Shown: positions 1 through 8,727, counted from the first letter of the stretch. The stretch is DNA of 64,000 bases from Nocardioides caldifontis (GCF_008087345.1 NZ_VHIB01000008.1:186001-250000); one strand, 5' to 3'. The notes: a model not told the origin generated them from the sequence alone. Translations and numbers: made by a program.

Positions 1-991
1 GGGCCTCGAGCCACCCCGCGACCTCGCCGGGGGCGAGCCGCACGGTCTCCATCGTGAACCCGCCGGCGTCGATGACCTCCTCCGACTCGAGCGTGGCGAA
101 GAGCCGCTCGCGCAGCACCCGGAACTCCAGCGAGTCGAAGACGGTGTGCACCTCGTGGCGGTCCCAGGGCTGCACCGCGAGGTCCTGCGGCCGCAGCGGC
201 AGCTCGAGGTCGCAGACCAGCGCGTTGAGCTGGCGGTTGCGCATCACGTCACCGAGGTGCTCGCGGAGGGCCTCCCCCTTCTTGCCGGTGATCTTGTCGG
301 CGTTCGCGATCACGCCGTCGAGGTCGCCGTACTGCTTGAGCCACTTGGCGGCGAACCCTTGCCCGACCCCGGGGACGCCGGGAAGGTTGTCGGAGGTCTC
401 GCCGACGATCGCGGCGAGCTCGGGGTACTGGTGGGGGGGCAGCCCGTAACGCTCCTCGACCGCGGCCGGGGTCATCCGCTTCATCTCCGAGACCCCGCGC
501 ATCGGGTAGATGATCGTCGTCCGGTCGTTCACGAGCTGGAACGAGTCGCGGTCGCCGGTGCAGATCAGGATTTCGAAGTCGTCCTCCATCGCCTGGGTGG
601 CGAGGGTGCCGAGGACGTCGTCGGCCTCGAAGCCGGGCTTCTCGAGGAAGGGGATCCGGAGGGCGTTGAGCACCTCCTTGATCAACGGGATCTGGCCGGA
701 GAACTCCGAAGGTGTCTTCGAGCGGTTGGCCTTGTACTCGACGTACTCCTCCGAGCGGAACGTCTGACGGGAGACGTCGAAGGCGACGGCGACGTGGGTC
801 GGCTGCTCGTCGCGGAGCAGGTTGATCAGCATCGAGGTGAAGCCGTAGACCGCGTTGGTCGTCTGCCCCGTCGTCGTCGAGAAGTTCTCCGCGGGCAGCG
901 CGAAGAACGCCCGGTAGGCCAGTGAGTGGCCGTCGAGCAGGAGCAGCCGGGGACGGCCGCTGGTGGTCGTGGCTGTCGTGGTCGCGGGCAC
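1..991 (-). CDS. polA: DNA polymerase I, 5' part (cut by window edge)
   Basis: This is the N-terminal 330 residues of DNA polymerase I, which removes RNA primers and fills gaps in repair. What is visible is the 5'-3' exonuclease domain: an LLLLDGHSLAYRAFF opening, an FEADDVLG acidic cluster, TGDRDSFQLV, and the helix-hairpin-helix stretch GETSDNLPGVPGVG. The polymerase domain lies beyond base 1. I chose the GTG at 991 because the family motif follows about 15 residues later and no closer start exists. A TAGAGT hexamer lies 6 nt upstream and there is no Shine-Dalgarno site, so the mRNA may be leaderless. Identity is certain from the motifs; only the 3' end is missing. Confidence 0.95.
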   Translation of the reverse strand, partial: MPATTTATTTSGRPRLLLLDGHSLAYRAFFALPAENFSTTTGQTTNAVYGFTSMLINLLRDEQPTHVAVAFDVSRQTFRSEEYVEYKANRSKTPSEFSGQIPLIKEVLNALRIPFLEKPGFEADDVLGTLATQAMEDDFEILICTGDRDSFQLVNDRTTIIYPMRGVSEMKRMTPAAVEERYGLPPHQYPELAAIVGETSDNLPGVPGVGQGFAAKWLKQYGDLDGVIANADKITGKKGEALREHLGDVMRNRQLNALVCDLELPLRPQDLAVQPWDRHEVHTVFDSLEFRVLRERLFATLESEEVIDAGGFTMETVRLAPGEVAGWLEA

Positions 992-997
992 GCGGCG

Positions 998-1003
998 ACT
1001 CTA
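998..1003 (-). promoter_or_regulatory. Candidate -10 element of polA (leaderless)
   Basis: The minus strand reads TAGAGT here, followed by 6 nt (CGCCGC) and the GTG start of polA. That spacing puts the transcription start at or next to the start codon. There is no clear -35 hexamer, which is common in actinobacteria. Confidence 0.45.
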
Positions 1004-1038
1004 GTCGGCGCCGCCGACAGCCCGGTGGCCCGGCAGCC

Positions 1039-1650
1039 TCAGAGGACGACCTCGCCGCGGCGGCGGCGCTGGGAGCGGCGGGCGGCCACCACGTGGCCCA
1101 CCATCCGGCCGTTGCGGCCGGACTGGCGCGCCGCGACCGGCGGCGCCGTCGGGAGCTTCGAGCGGACCGCGACGACGGTGGCGCCGCGGAGCACCGCGAC
1201 CGAGGCGAGCCCGAGCCGGGCCAGGAACCGGTTGGCCTCGCGGTCGTTGGCGCCCGGCGCCGCGACGATCCCCTCGACGCCGCTCTGCTCCGCCCAGGCG
1301 ACGGCGGCGTCGACGAGCGCCCGGCCGATCCCCTGCCGGGTCCGGCGGGTGTCGACCTGCAGGTGGCTCAGGTGCATCACGGGCTGCTCGGCGAGCGGCG
1401 AGACGGAGGCGATGCGGAGGTAGACGCACCCCGTCACCTCGCCGTCGGTCACCGCCACCACGATGCGGGCGCACGGGTCGTCCGCAGCGCGGGCGATCGC
1501 CCGGGCGGTCGTCACGTCGGGCTGCTCCACCCCGTCGGAACGGTGTGCCGTCAGCATCTCCGCCCACAGGAGCGCGAGCGCGCCGGCATCCCCTGCCACG
1601 GCGTCACGTACCTGCACCGGCACACGGGTCAACGAGGGCCTCCCAACCAT
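1039..1650 (-). CDS. GNAT-family N-acetyltransferase
   Basis: A 203-residue protein with a GNAT fold. The core contains LSHLQVDTRRTRQGIGRALVDAA, where R-x-x-G-I-G is the acetyl-CoA pyrophosphate loop, followed by an EANRFLARLG helix typical of the last GNAT motif. The frame is open about 40 codons further upstream, but that extension is low-complexity and out of family; I start at the ATG in MVGRPSLTRV. The C-terminal tail is rich in Arg. It lies between polA and the liv operon, both on the same strand. The acceptor substrate cannot be told from sequence; small-molecule amines and protein N-termini are both possible. Confidence 0.8.
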   Translation of the reverse strand: MVGRPSLTRVPVQVRDAVAGDAGALALLWAEMLTAHRSDGVEQPDVTTARAIARAADDPCARIVVAVTDGEVTGCVYLRIASVSPLAEQPVMHLSHLQVDTRRTRQGIGRALVDAAVAWAEQSGVEGIVAAPGANDREANRFLARLGLASVAVLRGATVVAVRSKLPTAPPVAARQSGRNGRMVGHVVAARRSQRRRRGEVVL

Positions 1651-1785
1651 TGGATCCACCACCCCACCGGACGAATCCGCACCACCCCTGGCGCCGTCCC
1701 GGTGAGCCTGCCCGCGACCGGCCGCCCCCCGACCAGCAGCACGCGCAGGGGAGAATCGTTCACCCGTCAAGGGTCCTGAGTCAAC

Positions 1786-1810
1786 CTGGCCCCCTCTCCT
1801 GGGGAGCCAG
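1786..1810 (-). terminator. Candidate terminator after livF
   Basis: CTGGC+CCCC pairs with GGGG+(A)+GCCAG across a 6-nt loop, a 9-bp GC stem with one bulged base. It starts about 22 nt after the livF stop codon and so sits where the liv operon should end. There is no U-tract, which is usual in high-GC actinobacteria. Confidence 0.4.
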
Positions 1811-1832
1811 TGACGGATGGGACGTCAGCGTG

Positions 1833-2552
1833 TCAGACGTCTCCGCCCAGGTAGGCGGCCTTGACCGCCTCGTCGCCGGCCAGCTCCGCGCCGGTCCCCG
1901 ACCGCACGATCTGGCCGGTCTCCAGGATGTGCGCGGTGTGCGCCCGCTTCAGCGACTGCGCGGCGTTCTGCTCCACCAGCAGCACCGTGGTGCCCTGCTG
2001 GTTGATCTCCGTGATGATGTCGAAGATCTGCTGGATCAGCTTCGGCGCCAGCCCCATCGACGGCTCGTCGAGCAGCACCAGCCGCGGCCGGGCCATCAGC
2101 GCCCGCCCGATCGCCAGCATCTGCTGCTCGCCGCCGGACATCGTGCCGGCCACCTGCTGGCGCCGCTCCGCGAGCCGCGGGAACAGCGTGAACACCCGCT
2201 CGAGGTCCTGCTCGTAGGCGGTGCTCTTCCGGTCGCGCCGGACGTAAGCCCCCATGTCGAGGTTCTCGGTCACAGTCATCCCGGGGAAGATCCCGCGCCC
2301 CTCGGGCGACTGGCTGATCCCCATCTCGACCCGCTCGTAGGGCGGGATCGACGTGATGTCGCGCCCCTCGAACTTGACCGTGCCGGCACGCACCTTGCGG
2401 AGCCCGGACAGGGTCTTCAGCGTGGTGGTCTTGCCGGCGCCGTTGGCGCCGATCAGCGTGGTGATCGTCCCCTCCGGCACGCCGAAGGAGATGTCGCGGA
2501 TGGCCTCGATGTGCCCGTAGTTGACGCAGAGACCTTCGACCTCAAGAAGCAT
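1833..2552 (-). CDS. livF: Branched-chain amino-acid ABC transporter, ATP-binding protein LivF
   Basis: A 239-residue cytoplasmic ATPase that powers uptake of branched-chain amino acids or related compounds. It has Walker A GANGAGKTT at residues 35-43, the signature MSGGEQQ near 138, Walker B LVLLDEP near 158, and the H-loop region after it. The length and the short C-terminus match LivF rather than LivG. Its 5' end overlaps livG by 11 bp, so the two are translated together as the last genes of the livJHMGF operon. The exact amino acid taken up is not shown by the ATPase. Confidence 0.93.
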   Translation of the reverse strand: MLLEVEGLCVNYGHIEAIRDISFGVPEGTITTLIGANGAGKTTTLKTLSGLRKVRAGTVKFEGRDITSIPPYERVEMGISQSPEGRGIFPGMTVTENLDMGAYVRRDRKSTAYEQDLERVFTLFPRLAERRQQVAGTMSGGEQQMLAIGRALMARPRLVLLDEPSMGLAPKLIQQIFDIITEINQQGTTVLLVEQNAAQSLKRAHTAHILETGQIVRSGTGAELAGDEAVKAAYLGGDV

Positions 2553-3336
2553 CTTCTTCGTCCACTCCCAGGTAGGCCGCGATGACGGCGGGGTTGTCGC
2601 GGATCTCGTCGGGCAGCCCTTCGGCGATCTTGCGGCCGAACTCCAGCACCACGATCCGGTCGGTGACGCCCATGACCAGCCGCATGTCGTGCTCGATCAG
2701 CAGCACGGTGTAGCCCTGGTCGCGCACCTTGCGGATCAGCTCCATCAGCTGGACCTTCTCGGCCGGGTTGAACCCGGCGGCCGGCTCGTCGAGACAGATC
2801 AGCTTGGGGTCGGTGGCCATCGCGCGGGCGATCTCGAGCCGCCGCTGGTCGCCGTAGGACAGGTTGGCGGCCAGCTCGTCGGCGTGCCGGTGGATCCCCA
2901 TGAATCGGAGCAGCTCCATGGCGCGGTCGTGGCCCTGCTGCTCCTCGACCCGGTGGCGAGGCAGCCGGAACAGCGCGCTCAGCATCCCCGTCTTGTGGTT
3001 GGCGTCCGCGCCGACCATGACGTTCTCCAGCGCGGTCATCGACCGGAAGAGCCGGATGTTCTGGAAGGTGCGTGCGATCCCCATCTGGGTGATCTGGAAC
3101 CGCTTCCGGCCGACGATCGACTCGCCGTTGAACCTGATGTCGCCGCCCGTGGGCCGGTAGACCCCCGTGACCGCGTTGAAGCAGGTGGTCTTGCCGGCAC
3201 CGTTGGGGCCGATCAGCCCGAGGATCTCGCCCTCGTTGATGTGGAACGACACGTCGTCGAGCGCGCGGAGACCCCCGAACTGCAGCGTCAGGGCGTCGAC
3301 CTCGAGCACTCGCCTGCCAGGCGCTGACTCAGCCAC
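2542..3336 (-). CDS. livG: Branched-chain amino-acid ABC transporter, ATP-binding protein LivG
   Basis: A 264-residue ATPase of the HAAT transporter family. Walker A GPNGAGKT is at residues 43-50, the signature LSYGDQRR at about 159, and Walker B ICLDEP near 180. After Walker A it carries the family stretch [13 protein letters not shown], and it ends in the typical AYLG tail. It overlaps livM by 8 bp upstream and livF by 11 bp downstream. LivG and LivF probably form the heterodimeric motor under the LivH/LivM permeases. Confidence 0.93.
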   Translation of the reverse strand: MAESAPGRRVLEVDALTLQFGGLRALDDVSFHINEGEILGLIGPNGAGKTTCFNAVTGVYRPTGGDIRFNGESIVGRKRFQITQMGIARTFQNIRLFRSMTALENVMVGADANHKTGMLSALFRLPRHRVEEQQGHDRAMELLRFMGIHRHADELAANLSYGDQRRLEIARAMATDPKLICLDEPAAGFNPAEKVQLMELIRKVRDQGYTVLLIEHDMRLVMGVTDRIVVLEFGRKIAEGLPDEIRDNPAVIAAYLGVDEEDAS

Positions 3337-4468
3337 GGGCCGCCTCCTCCTCCTCGAGCTGGCCCTCTTCGAGGGCCTCGATCTCGTGCTCCAGCTGCTT
3401 GGCCCGGACGGTACGCCGCGGCGGCAGCAGCCCCTCGGGGCGGAAGCTCGAGAGCAGCATCAGCGCGAGGCCGAACACCAGCACCCGGAACTCCGAGAAC
3501 TCCCGGAACCGCTCGGGCAGGTAGGCCACCACGATCGCGCCCACGATCACGCCCCACCGGTTGCCCTGCCCGCCCACGACGACCGCTGCGAGGAACAGGA
3601 TCGAGAAGAGCAGCAGGAACGACATCGGGTTGATGAAGCTCTGCCGGCTCGCGTACAGCGCCCCGGCGAGACCGCCGATGAAGGCGCCGGTCGAGAACGC
3701 CAGCAGCTTGAACCGGAAGGTCGGGACGCCCATCAGCTCGGCGGCGTCCTCGTCCTCGCGGGTCGCCTCCCACGCCCGGCCGACGCGGCTGTCCTTGATC
3801 AGCCGGTCGGCGAAGAGCAGGACGATGACGACGGTCAGGCCGAGCCAGTAGTACGGGATCTGGTCGAGGACGCCGAACTCGAGGAACGTCGTCGTGTCGT
3901 CGGGGTCGACGAGCGGCACCGCGCCGTCCCAGAACAGGTGCGGGATCTCGAAGAGCTCGATGCTCGGCGGCCGCTGGATCGCCGAGATCCCCTTCGCCGC
4001 ACCGAGCCACTCGATGTTCACCGCGGTGAGCCGGATGATCTCGCCGAAGCCGAGGGTCACGATCGCGAGGTAGTCGCCCCGGACCCGCAGGGTCGGTGCG
4101 CCGAGCAGCACGCCGGAGACCATCGTCACCGCGACGGCGACCGGGATCGCCAGCAGCAAGGGCCAGCTCGCGTGGAACGAGGTCAGGATCGCCGCGGTGT
4201 AGGCGCCGATGGCGTAGAAGCCGACGTAGCCGAGGTCGAGGAGTCCGGCGTAGCCGACGACGATGTTCAGCCCCAGCGCCACCATGCAGTAGACCGTGAC
4301 GGTGAAGAGCACACCGCCGAAGTCGGTGCCCGGGGTGGAGATCAACGGCGGCTCGAGGAGCGGCAGCGCGTAGGCGAGGACGGCCAGCGCCACCCACAGG
4401 GCGATCTTGGCGGGCTTCGGCAGCGCGATGATGCGCTGGCGGAACCCGGCCGACGACTTGTTGGTCAT
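3329..4468 (-). CDS. livM: Branched-chain amino-acid ABC transporter, permease LivM
   Basis: A 379-residue membrane permease with about ten hydrophobic segments. The family stretch [25 protein letters not shown] lies near residues 70-95, and the coupling motif [11 protein letters not shown] near 240 contacts the ATPase. The C-terminus is a charged tail rich in Glu. The ATG at 4468 overlaps the livH stop as ATGA, which decides the start; the frame is open further upstream but only as a shadow of livH. It works with LivH as the channel of the transporter. Confidence 0.93.
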   Translation of the reverse strand: MTNKSSAGFRQRIIALPKPAKIALWVALAVLAYALPLLEPPLISTPGTDFGGVLFTVTVYCMVALGLNIVVGYAGLLDLGYVGFYAIGAYTAAILTSFHASWPLLLAIPVAVAVTMVSGVLLGAPTLRVRGDYLAIVTLGFGEIIRLTAVNIEWLGAAKGISAIQRPPSIELFEIPHLFWDGAVPLVDPDDTTTFLEFGVLDQIPYYWLGLTVVIVLLFADRLIKDSRVGRAWEATREDEDAAELMGVPTFRFKLLAFSTGAFIGGLAGALYASRQSFINPMSFLLLFSILFLAAVVVGGQGNRWGVIVGAIVVAYLPERFREFSEFRVLVFGLALMLLSSFRPEGLLPPRRTVRAKQLEHEIEALEEGQLEEEEAARG

Positions 4469-5466
4469 GTGCGGGCCTTTCCGAGCGACTCGCCGAGGAT
4501 GCCGGTGGGGCGGAACAGCAGGATGACCACCAGCAGCACGAACGCGACCACGTGGCGCCACTCGGAGCCGAGGATCGCCGACCCCCAGTTCTCGACGACG
4601 CCGAGGACCAGGCCGCCGACGAGCGCACCGCGCAGGTTGCCGATGCCGCCGAGGACCGCGGCGGTGAACGCCTTGACGCCGAGCAGGAAGCCGACGTCGA
4701 ACTTGGTGACCTCGATCTTGAGCATGTACAGGAACGCCGCCACGCCGGCCATCAGGCCGCCGAGGAGGAAGGTGAGCTGGATGACCCGGGTGGAGTTGAC
4801 GCCCATCAACGCCGCGGTCTCGGGGTCCTGCGCGGTGGCGCGGATGCCTCGACCGAGCCTCGAACGGCGGACGAACTGGTCGACGGCCACCATCATGACG
4901 ATCGCGGCGACGATCACGATCACGTCGACCATGCGGACGTCGGCGTCGCCGATGCTGAACAGCACCTTGTTGTCGACGATGTTCGGCATGCTGTTGTTGA
5001 TGCGGGCGCGACCGACGTAGTCCCGAAGGTCGTCGTCGAGCCCGACCCACCCGGTGACCCGGTCGCGGAGCCCCATCAGCTCGGCGAGCACGAACGAGGC
5101 GCCGATCGCCGAGATCAACGCGATCAGCCGCGGGGCGTTGCGCTTGATCAGCGGCCGGTAGGCGACCCGCTCGAGGATCAACGCGATCAGGGCCGACATC
5201 GCCATGGCCGACAACAGCGCACCGATCAGGATCGCGAGCGTCTGGAACCCGCCCGGATTGCCGCCCCCGACGGTCGCCATCGTGAACCACAGCGCGGCGA
5301 AGGTGCCGTACATGAAGACTTCGGAGTGCGCGAAGTTGATGAGCTGCAGCACGCCGTAGACCATCGTGTAGCCGAGCGCGATCAGCGCGTAGATCGCGCC
5401 GAAGGCCAGGCCGGTGACGGTCAGCTCTGGGAAGTTGCTGAAGAAGAAGGAGAAGTTCAGGTCCAC
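4465..5466 (-). CDS. livH: Branched-chain amino-acid ABC transporter, permease LivH
   Basis: A membrane permease of 333 residues from the GTG at 5466. It contains [20 protein letters not shown] near the N-terminus, the family signature for LivH. The coupling stretch [11 protein letters not shown] lies near residue 215. An in-frame ATG exists at 5493, but it directly abuts a strong hairpin. The GTG at 5466 has an AGGAGG 4 nt upstream and is preferred. livH is the first of the four transporter-body genes after the substrate-binding gene. Confidence 0.92.
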   Translation of the reverse strand: MDLNFSFFFSNFPELTVTGLAFGAIYALIALGYTMVYGVLQLINFAHSEVFMYGTFAALWFTMATVGGGNPGGFQTLAILIGALLSAMAMSALIALILERVAYRPLIKRNAPRLIALISAIGASFVLAELMGLRDRVTGWVGLDDDLRDYVGRARINNSMPNIVDNKVLFSIGDADVRMVDVIVIVAAIVMMVAVDQFVRRSRLGRGIRATAQDPETAALMGVNSTRVIQLTFLLGGLMAGVAAFLYMLKIEVTKFDVGFLLGVKAFTAAVLGGIGNLRGALVGGLVLGVVENWGSAILGSEWRHVVAFVLLVVILLFRPTGILGESLGKART

Positions 5467-5496
5467 CAGGCCTCCTCGGCCCGAGAATCGCATGGT

Positions 5497-5526
5497 TGCG
5501 GCCGGGGAGCACGCTCCCCGGCCGCA
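5497..5526 (-). promoter_or_regulatory. Perfect 14-nt-arm hairpin between livJ and livH
   Basis: On the minus strand TGCGGCCGGGGAGC is followed by GT and its exact reverse complement. The stem begins about 36 nt after the livJ stop and ends 31 nt before the livH GTG. There is no U-tract. Hairpins in this position commonly stabilise the binding-protein message or cause partial termination, so that more binding protein than permease is made. The role here is inference. Confidence 0.6.
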
Positions 5527-5561
5527 CTTGTCATGCCGGCCCAGTGGCCGTCACAGCAGTG

Positions 5562-6728
5562 TCACTCGATCTCTTGGTCGGAGACGATCTCGCCGTTCTT
5601 GACGCTGTAGGCGTAGACGTGGACGTCGGACGGCTCACCGGTCTCGTCGAACTTGAGCTGCTTGGTGACGCCCTGCTCGTCGTACTCGTTCACGAACGTG
5701 AGCATGTCCTCGCGGTTGTCGATCCCCTCGGCGATGCCGTCGAGGAAGATGTTCGCCGCGTCGTAGGCCTCGGCCGCGTAGGTGCCCGGCGCCTCGCCGA
5801 ACTCCTCCTCGTACGCCGAGGCGAACTCGGCGACCGCCGGGTCCTCGGCCGGGATGCAGGGGCAGGTGATGATCGTGCCCTCGGCCGCGTCCTTGGCGCC
5901 GTCGAGGTAGCCGGGGTCCTTCACGCCGTCGGCGACGACGAACGTGCCCTCGTAACCACGGTCGCGCAGCTGCGAGACGATCAGCGCCGCCTCGGCGTAG
6001 TAGCCGCCGAAGAACACCGTGTCGGCGTTGGAGGAGGTCACCGCGGTGACGGTCGCCGAGAAGTCGGTGTCACCGACCTGGATGGTGTCCTCACCCACGA
6101 CGGTGTCGCCGAGCTCCTCCTTGACGATGTCGGCGAGGCCGGCGCCGTACTCGGAGGCGTCGTCGATCACGAAGACCTGCTTGGCCTGCAGGGTGTCCTG
6201 GATGTACTTCGCAGCCGCCGGGCCCTGCGTCGCGTCGTTGCCGAGCGCACGGTGGAAGGTGTCCCAACCGTTGTCGGCCAGCGCCGGGTTGGTCGCCGAC
6301 GGGCTGATGGTCGGGAGCCCGGCCTCGGCGAAGATCGGGCCCGCGGCGTCGGACTCACCGGAGAAGGCCGGGCCGACGACGCCGATGATCGCCTCGTTGC
6401 CCGCGGCCTCGGTGGCCAGCGAGGGCGCCTGGTCCGGGCTGCCCTGCGAGTCGATCAGCTCGTAGCCGACCTCGCACTCGGCGTCCGCGTTGTACTGGTC
6501 GATCGCCAGCTGGGCACCCTGGATGATCGGCTGGCCGAGGCCGGCCGCGGGGCCCGTCTGAGGACCGAAGAAGGCCAGGCTGACGTCGCAGGCAGCGTCC
6601 CCGCCGCCGCCACCGGCGTTCTCGTCGTCGCCGCCGCCTTCGTCGTCGGTGGTGCCGCAAGCGGCCAGCGTGAGCCCCGCGGCGACGGCCGCGGCGGCGA
6701 TGCGCCAGCTCCGGGTAGTGCGGATCAT
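5562..6728 (-). CDS. livJ: Branched-chain amino-acid ABC transporter, substrate-binding lipoprotein
   Basis: A 388-residue lipoprotein. It starts MIRTTRSW, has a hydrophobic stretch and the lipobox LAAC with the acylated Cys near residue 23, then an acidic Gly-rich linker. The body is a periplasmic-binding-protein type I (leucine-binding) fold, with AFFGPQTGPAAGLGQPI and GVVGPAFSGES as recognisable ligand-loop stretches. The frame is open 45 codons further upstream, but the ATG at 6728 has GGAGG about 5 nt before it and a proper signal peptide after it. It is the first gene of the liv operon and delivers substrate to LivHM. Confidence 0.92.
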   Translation of the reverse strand: MIRTTRSWRIAAAAVAAGLTLAACGTTDDEGGGDDENAGGGGGDAACDVSLAFFGPQTGPAAGLGQPIIQGAQLAIDQYNADAECEVGYELIDSQGSPDQAPSLATEAAGNEAIIGVVGPAFSGESDAAGPIFAEAGLPTISPSATNPALADNGWDTFHRALGNDATQGPAAAKYIQDTLQAKQVFVIDDASEYGAGLADIVKEELGDTVVGEDTIQVGDTDFSATVTAVTSSNADTVFFGGYYAEAALIVSQLRDRGYEGTFVVADGVKDPGYLDGAKDAAEGTIITCPCIPAEDPAVAEFASAYEEEFGEAPGTYAAEAYDAANIFLDGIAEGIDNREDMLTFVNEYDEQGVTKQLKFDETGEPSDVHVYAYSVKNGEIVSDQEIE

Positions 6729-6923
6729 GGATCCTCCGTGGTCGGTGGGTGAGGAACTCGGAGCACCCGCAGACCAGCGGGAGCCGTTCGTTGCGCGGGA
6801 ACCTAGCACCGCGCGGAGGCGCAGAGCGATCACTCGGGGCCGATCGATCGAGCGTGTTGTCAAGTTGTGACCAGACCAGGATCGGGGCCGCGACCAGTGG
6901 CCCGGATCACGCGCCGAAGGTCC

Positions 6924-7550
6924 CTAGGCAGGAGGTCCGGCGTCGGCGACACCGGGGCCGTGGGTGAGCACGCCCTCCGCCACCTCGCGCATCGAGAGCC
7001 GCAGGTCCATCGCGGTCTTCTGGATCCAGCGGAAGGCGTCGGGCTCGCTCAGCGACAGCTGCTGCTGGAGGACCCCCTTCGCGCGGTCGACCAGCTTTCG
7101 GGTCTCGAGCCGCTCGGTGAGGTCGGCGACCTCCGCCTCCAGCATCTGCAGCTCGGAGAACCGGCTGACCGCCATCTCGACCGCGGGGACCAGGTCCTCC
7201 TTGGTGAACGGCTTGACCAGGTAGGCCATCGCACCGGCGTCGCGCGCCCGCTCGACGAGCTCGCGCTGGCTGAACGCCGTCAGGATGACCACCGGCGCGA
7301 TCCGCCCCGCCGCGATCCGCTCCGCCGCCGCGATGCCGTCGAGCTTCGGCATCTTCACGTCGAGGACCACGAGGTCCGGCCGGTGCTGCTCGGCGAGCTC
7401 CACCGCGGCTTCGCCGTCGGCCGCCTGACCCACGACGTCGTACCCCTCCTCGGCGAGCATCTCCGCGAGGTCCATGCGGATCAGCGCCTCGTCCTCGGCG
7501 ATCACCACCCGACGGGAAGGGTGCGGCTGGCCGACGGATGCAGAGGTCAC
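6924..7550 (-). CDS. pdtaR: ANTAR-domain response regulator (PdtaR-like)
   Basis: A 208-residue two-domain regulator. The receiver domain has the acidic pair ED at 19-20, phospho-acceptor Asp64 in VVLDVKMPKLDG, Thr91 and Lys113. A coiled helix leads to an ANTAR RNA-binding domain (about 135-195) with LVDRAKGVLQQQ. In mycobacteria the equivalent Rv1626/PdtaR binds RNA when phosphorylated by PdtaS; no partner kinase is encoded nearby, so it acts as an orphan here. The GTG start has TACGCT 8 nt upstream and no Shine-Dalgarno site, pointing to a leaderless message. Confidence 0.92.
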   Translation of the reverse strand: MTSASVGQPHPSRRVVIAEDEALIRMDLAEMLAEEGYDVVGQAADGEAAVELAEQHRPDLVVLDVKMPKLDGIAAAERIAAGRIAPVVILTAFSQRELVERARDAGAMAYLVKPFTKEDLVPAVEMAVSRFSELQMLEAEVADLTERLETRKLVDRAKGVLQQQLSLSEPDAFRWIQKTAMDLRLSMREVAEGVLTHGPGVADAGPPA

Positions 7551-7558
7551 GTCGGAGA

Positions 7559-7564
7559 AGCGTA
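7559..7564 (-). promoter_or_regulatory. Candidate -10 element of pdtaR (leaderless)
   Basis: TACGCT on the minus strand lies 8 nt before the pdtaR GTG, placing the predicted transcription start at the start codon. Confidence 0.4.
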
Positions 7565-7575
7565 GCCGCGCGGGG

Positions 7576-7782
7576 TCAGCGCGGCAGGGCCTGCCCCTGC
7601 ACCGCAGTGACCGTCAGCGTCGGGCGTCGGCGGGCGGCGCGGTCCTCGAGCCGCCCGAGGAACAGCTCGACCTCCTCGCGCTCCACGCGCTGTCCCGAGA
7701 GTGCCGTCGCGGCGGTCCGGGCGTTGGCGACGGCACCGTCCTGGCTCACGAGGGCCCACAGCAGCTTCTTCACGATGGCCAC
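7576..7782 (-). CDS. Small hypothetical protein
   Basis: A 68-residue protein beginning MAIVKKLLWALVSQDG, followed by a charged helical stretch (REEVELFLGRLEDRAARRR). I do not recognise a family. It has coding-like GC3 bias and sits co-directionally 25 nt before pdtaR. A TAGGGT hexamer directly abuts the GTG at 7782; a second in-frame GTG at 7773 (MKKLLWALV) would fit that promoter better, so the true start may be there. No membrane segment or motif is evident. Confidence 0.5.
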   Translation of the reverse strand: MAIVKKLLWALVSQDGAVANARTAATALSGQRVEREEVELFLGRLEDRAARRRPTLTVTAVQGQALPR

Positions 7783-7872
7783 ACCCTATGTCCTCGGCAG
7801 TGGGACCTCAAAGTCAACAAGACCACTGGACCAAAGCCCAGGTCTGCCTCTCGGTGCGACGAACCCGTCGGC

Positions 7873-7878
7873 TAGCGT
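7873..7878 (+). promoter_or_regulatory. Candidate -10 element of the tRNA gene
   Basis: TAGCGT lies 12 nt before the first base of the tRNA, so the transcript would start a few nt upstream of the mature 5' end. No good -35 hexamer is visible. Confidence 0.3.
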
Positions 7879-7890
7879 TGACCCGCCCGA

Positions 7891-7963
7891 GCCCCGGTAC
7901 TCCAACGGCAGAGAGAGTGGTCTCAAACACCATCCAGTGTGGGTTCGAATCCCACCCGGGGCA
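7891..7963 (+). tRNA. tRNA with anticodon CAA (nominally Leu), atypical short variable loop
   Basis: A 73-nt cloverleaf without encoded CCA. The acceptor stem GCCCCGG/CCGGGGC is perfect with discriminator A. The T-arm GTGGG-TTCGAAT-CCCAC is perfect. The anticodon stem GTGGT/ACCAT has one G-U pair and the loop CTCAAAC gives U33, anticodon CAA and A37. The D-stem has only three pairs (CTC/GAG) plus a C-A mismatch. CAA reads UUG (Leu), but bacterial tRNA-Leu has a long variable arm, whereas this gene has a 5-nt variable loop (CCAGT). It may be a specialised or non-ribosomal tRNA, or be charged with another amino acid. The next gene converges on its 3' end. Confidence 0.75.
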
Positions 7964-7977
7964 CCCGCGAGAGCCGT

Positions 7978-8727
7978 TCACACCTTCAGCCCGATGAGCC
8001 GGTCGAGCGCCTCGACACCGCGCCGGCGCGAGACCGAGATCGTCTTCCAGTTCGAGGCGCGCCACGGGATCCCCAGCACGTCGAGGGCGAGCGTGCACCA
8101 CTCCCGGATCTCCTCCGAGTGGTTGACGAACTGCCAGCGCGCGTACTCGTAGATGCGGGTCGTGCCTTCGACATGGTGCGAGGTCCAGTTCGCCACCCGG
8201 CACCCGTCGGAGTGGAACAACCCGCGGAGGAAGTCGGCGGGGTGCGACCGCAGCGCCTCGCGCTGCCAGTCGGTGAGTGTCAACGCCCGCTCGTGCTTGC
8301 GCCCCGGGCCGTGCTGCGGGAACACGCAGGGCCAGTGGCTCCAGTAACCGACGACGACGATGCAACCCGGCGCTCGCACGTGCCCGACAGGTCCGGCACC
8401 ACGGACGGCCGCGACGAGCCGCCCGACGTCCTCGACGATCCCGGGGTAGCCGGCGTCGCAGCTCACCCGCAGGGAGTAGGTCGACCGCTGACGAGAGACG
8501 TAACCGTCGCCGAGGTAGTAGCCGAGCAGTGCAGCGTAGGCACCGGGCACCGGAAGCGGCTCCCCGGCGCAGACGAAGCACGGTCGCCTGCGGACGGGCT
8601 CGATGCCGGAGTCCCTCCACGACCGGAGGGTCGACCTGGCGATCCCGAGCTCCGCGGCGACCGACGACAGGGAGCGGCCGTCGGCAAGCATCTTCATCGC
8701 CGCCTCCCGGACCGCTCTCCCGTGCAC
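7978..8727 (-). CDS. HTH protein with LAGLIDADG-endonuclease-like core
   Basis: A 249-residue protein. Residues 5-40 form a helix-turn-helix (SSVAAELGIARSTLRSW) like those of transposases and invertases. A Cys pair (PCFVC, 50-53) follows. Then come two LAGLIDADG-type motifs: LLGYYLGDG at 67-75 and FLRGLFHSDG at 166-175, both with the acidic residue intact (Asp74, Asp174). Such proteins are seen beside tRNA genes in actinobacteria as I recall, but I know of no proven function. It starts at a GTG with AGGA 7 nt upstream and ends 14 nt from the tRNA, in convergent orientation. A homing endonuclease derivative or a DNA-binding regulator are both possible. Confidence 0.8.
   Translation of the reverse strand: MHGRAVREAAMKMLADGRSLSSVAAELGIARSTLRSWRDSGIEPVRRRPCFVCAGEPLPVPGAYAALLGYYLGDGYVSRQRSTYSLRVSCDAGYPGIVEDVGRLVAAVRGAGPVGHVRAPGCIVVVGYWSHWPCVFPQHGPGRKHERALTLTDWQREALRSHPADFLRGLFHSDGCRVANWTSHHVEGTTRIYEYARWQFVNHSEEIREWCTLALDVLGIPWRASNWKTISVSRRRGVEALDRLIGLKV

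Noticed and set aside
6858-6863. TTGACA on the minus strand upstream of livJ as a -35
   Set aside because: No -10 hexamer lies 16-18 bp downstream; another weak TAGGTT at 6800-6805 is too far away, so I did not call a promoter.
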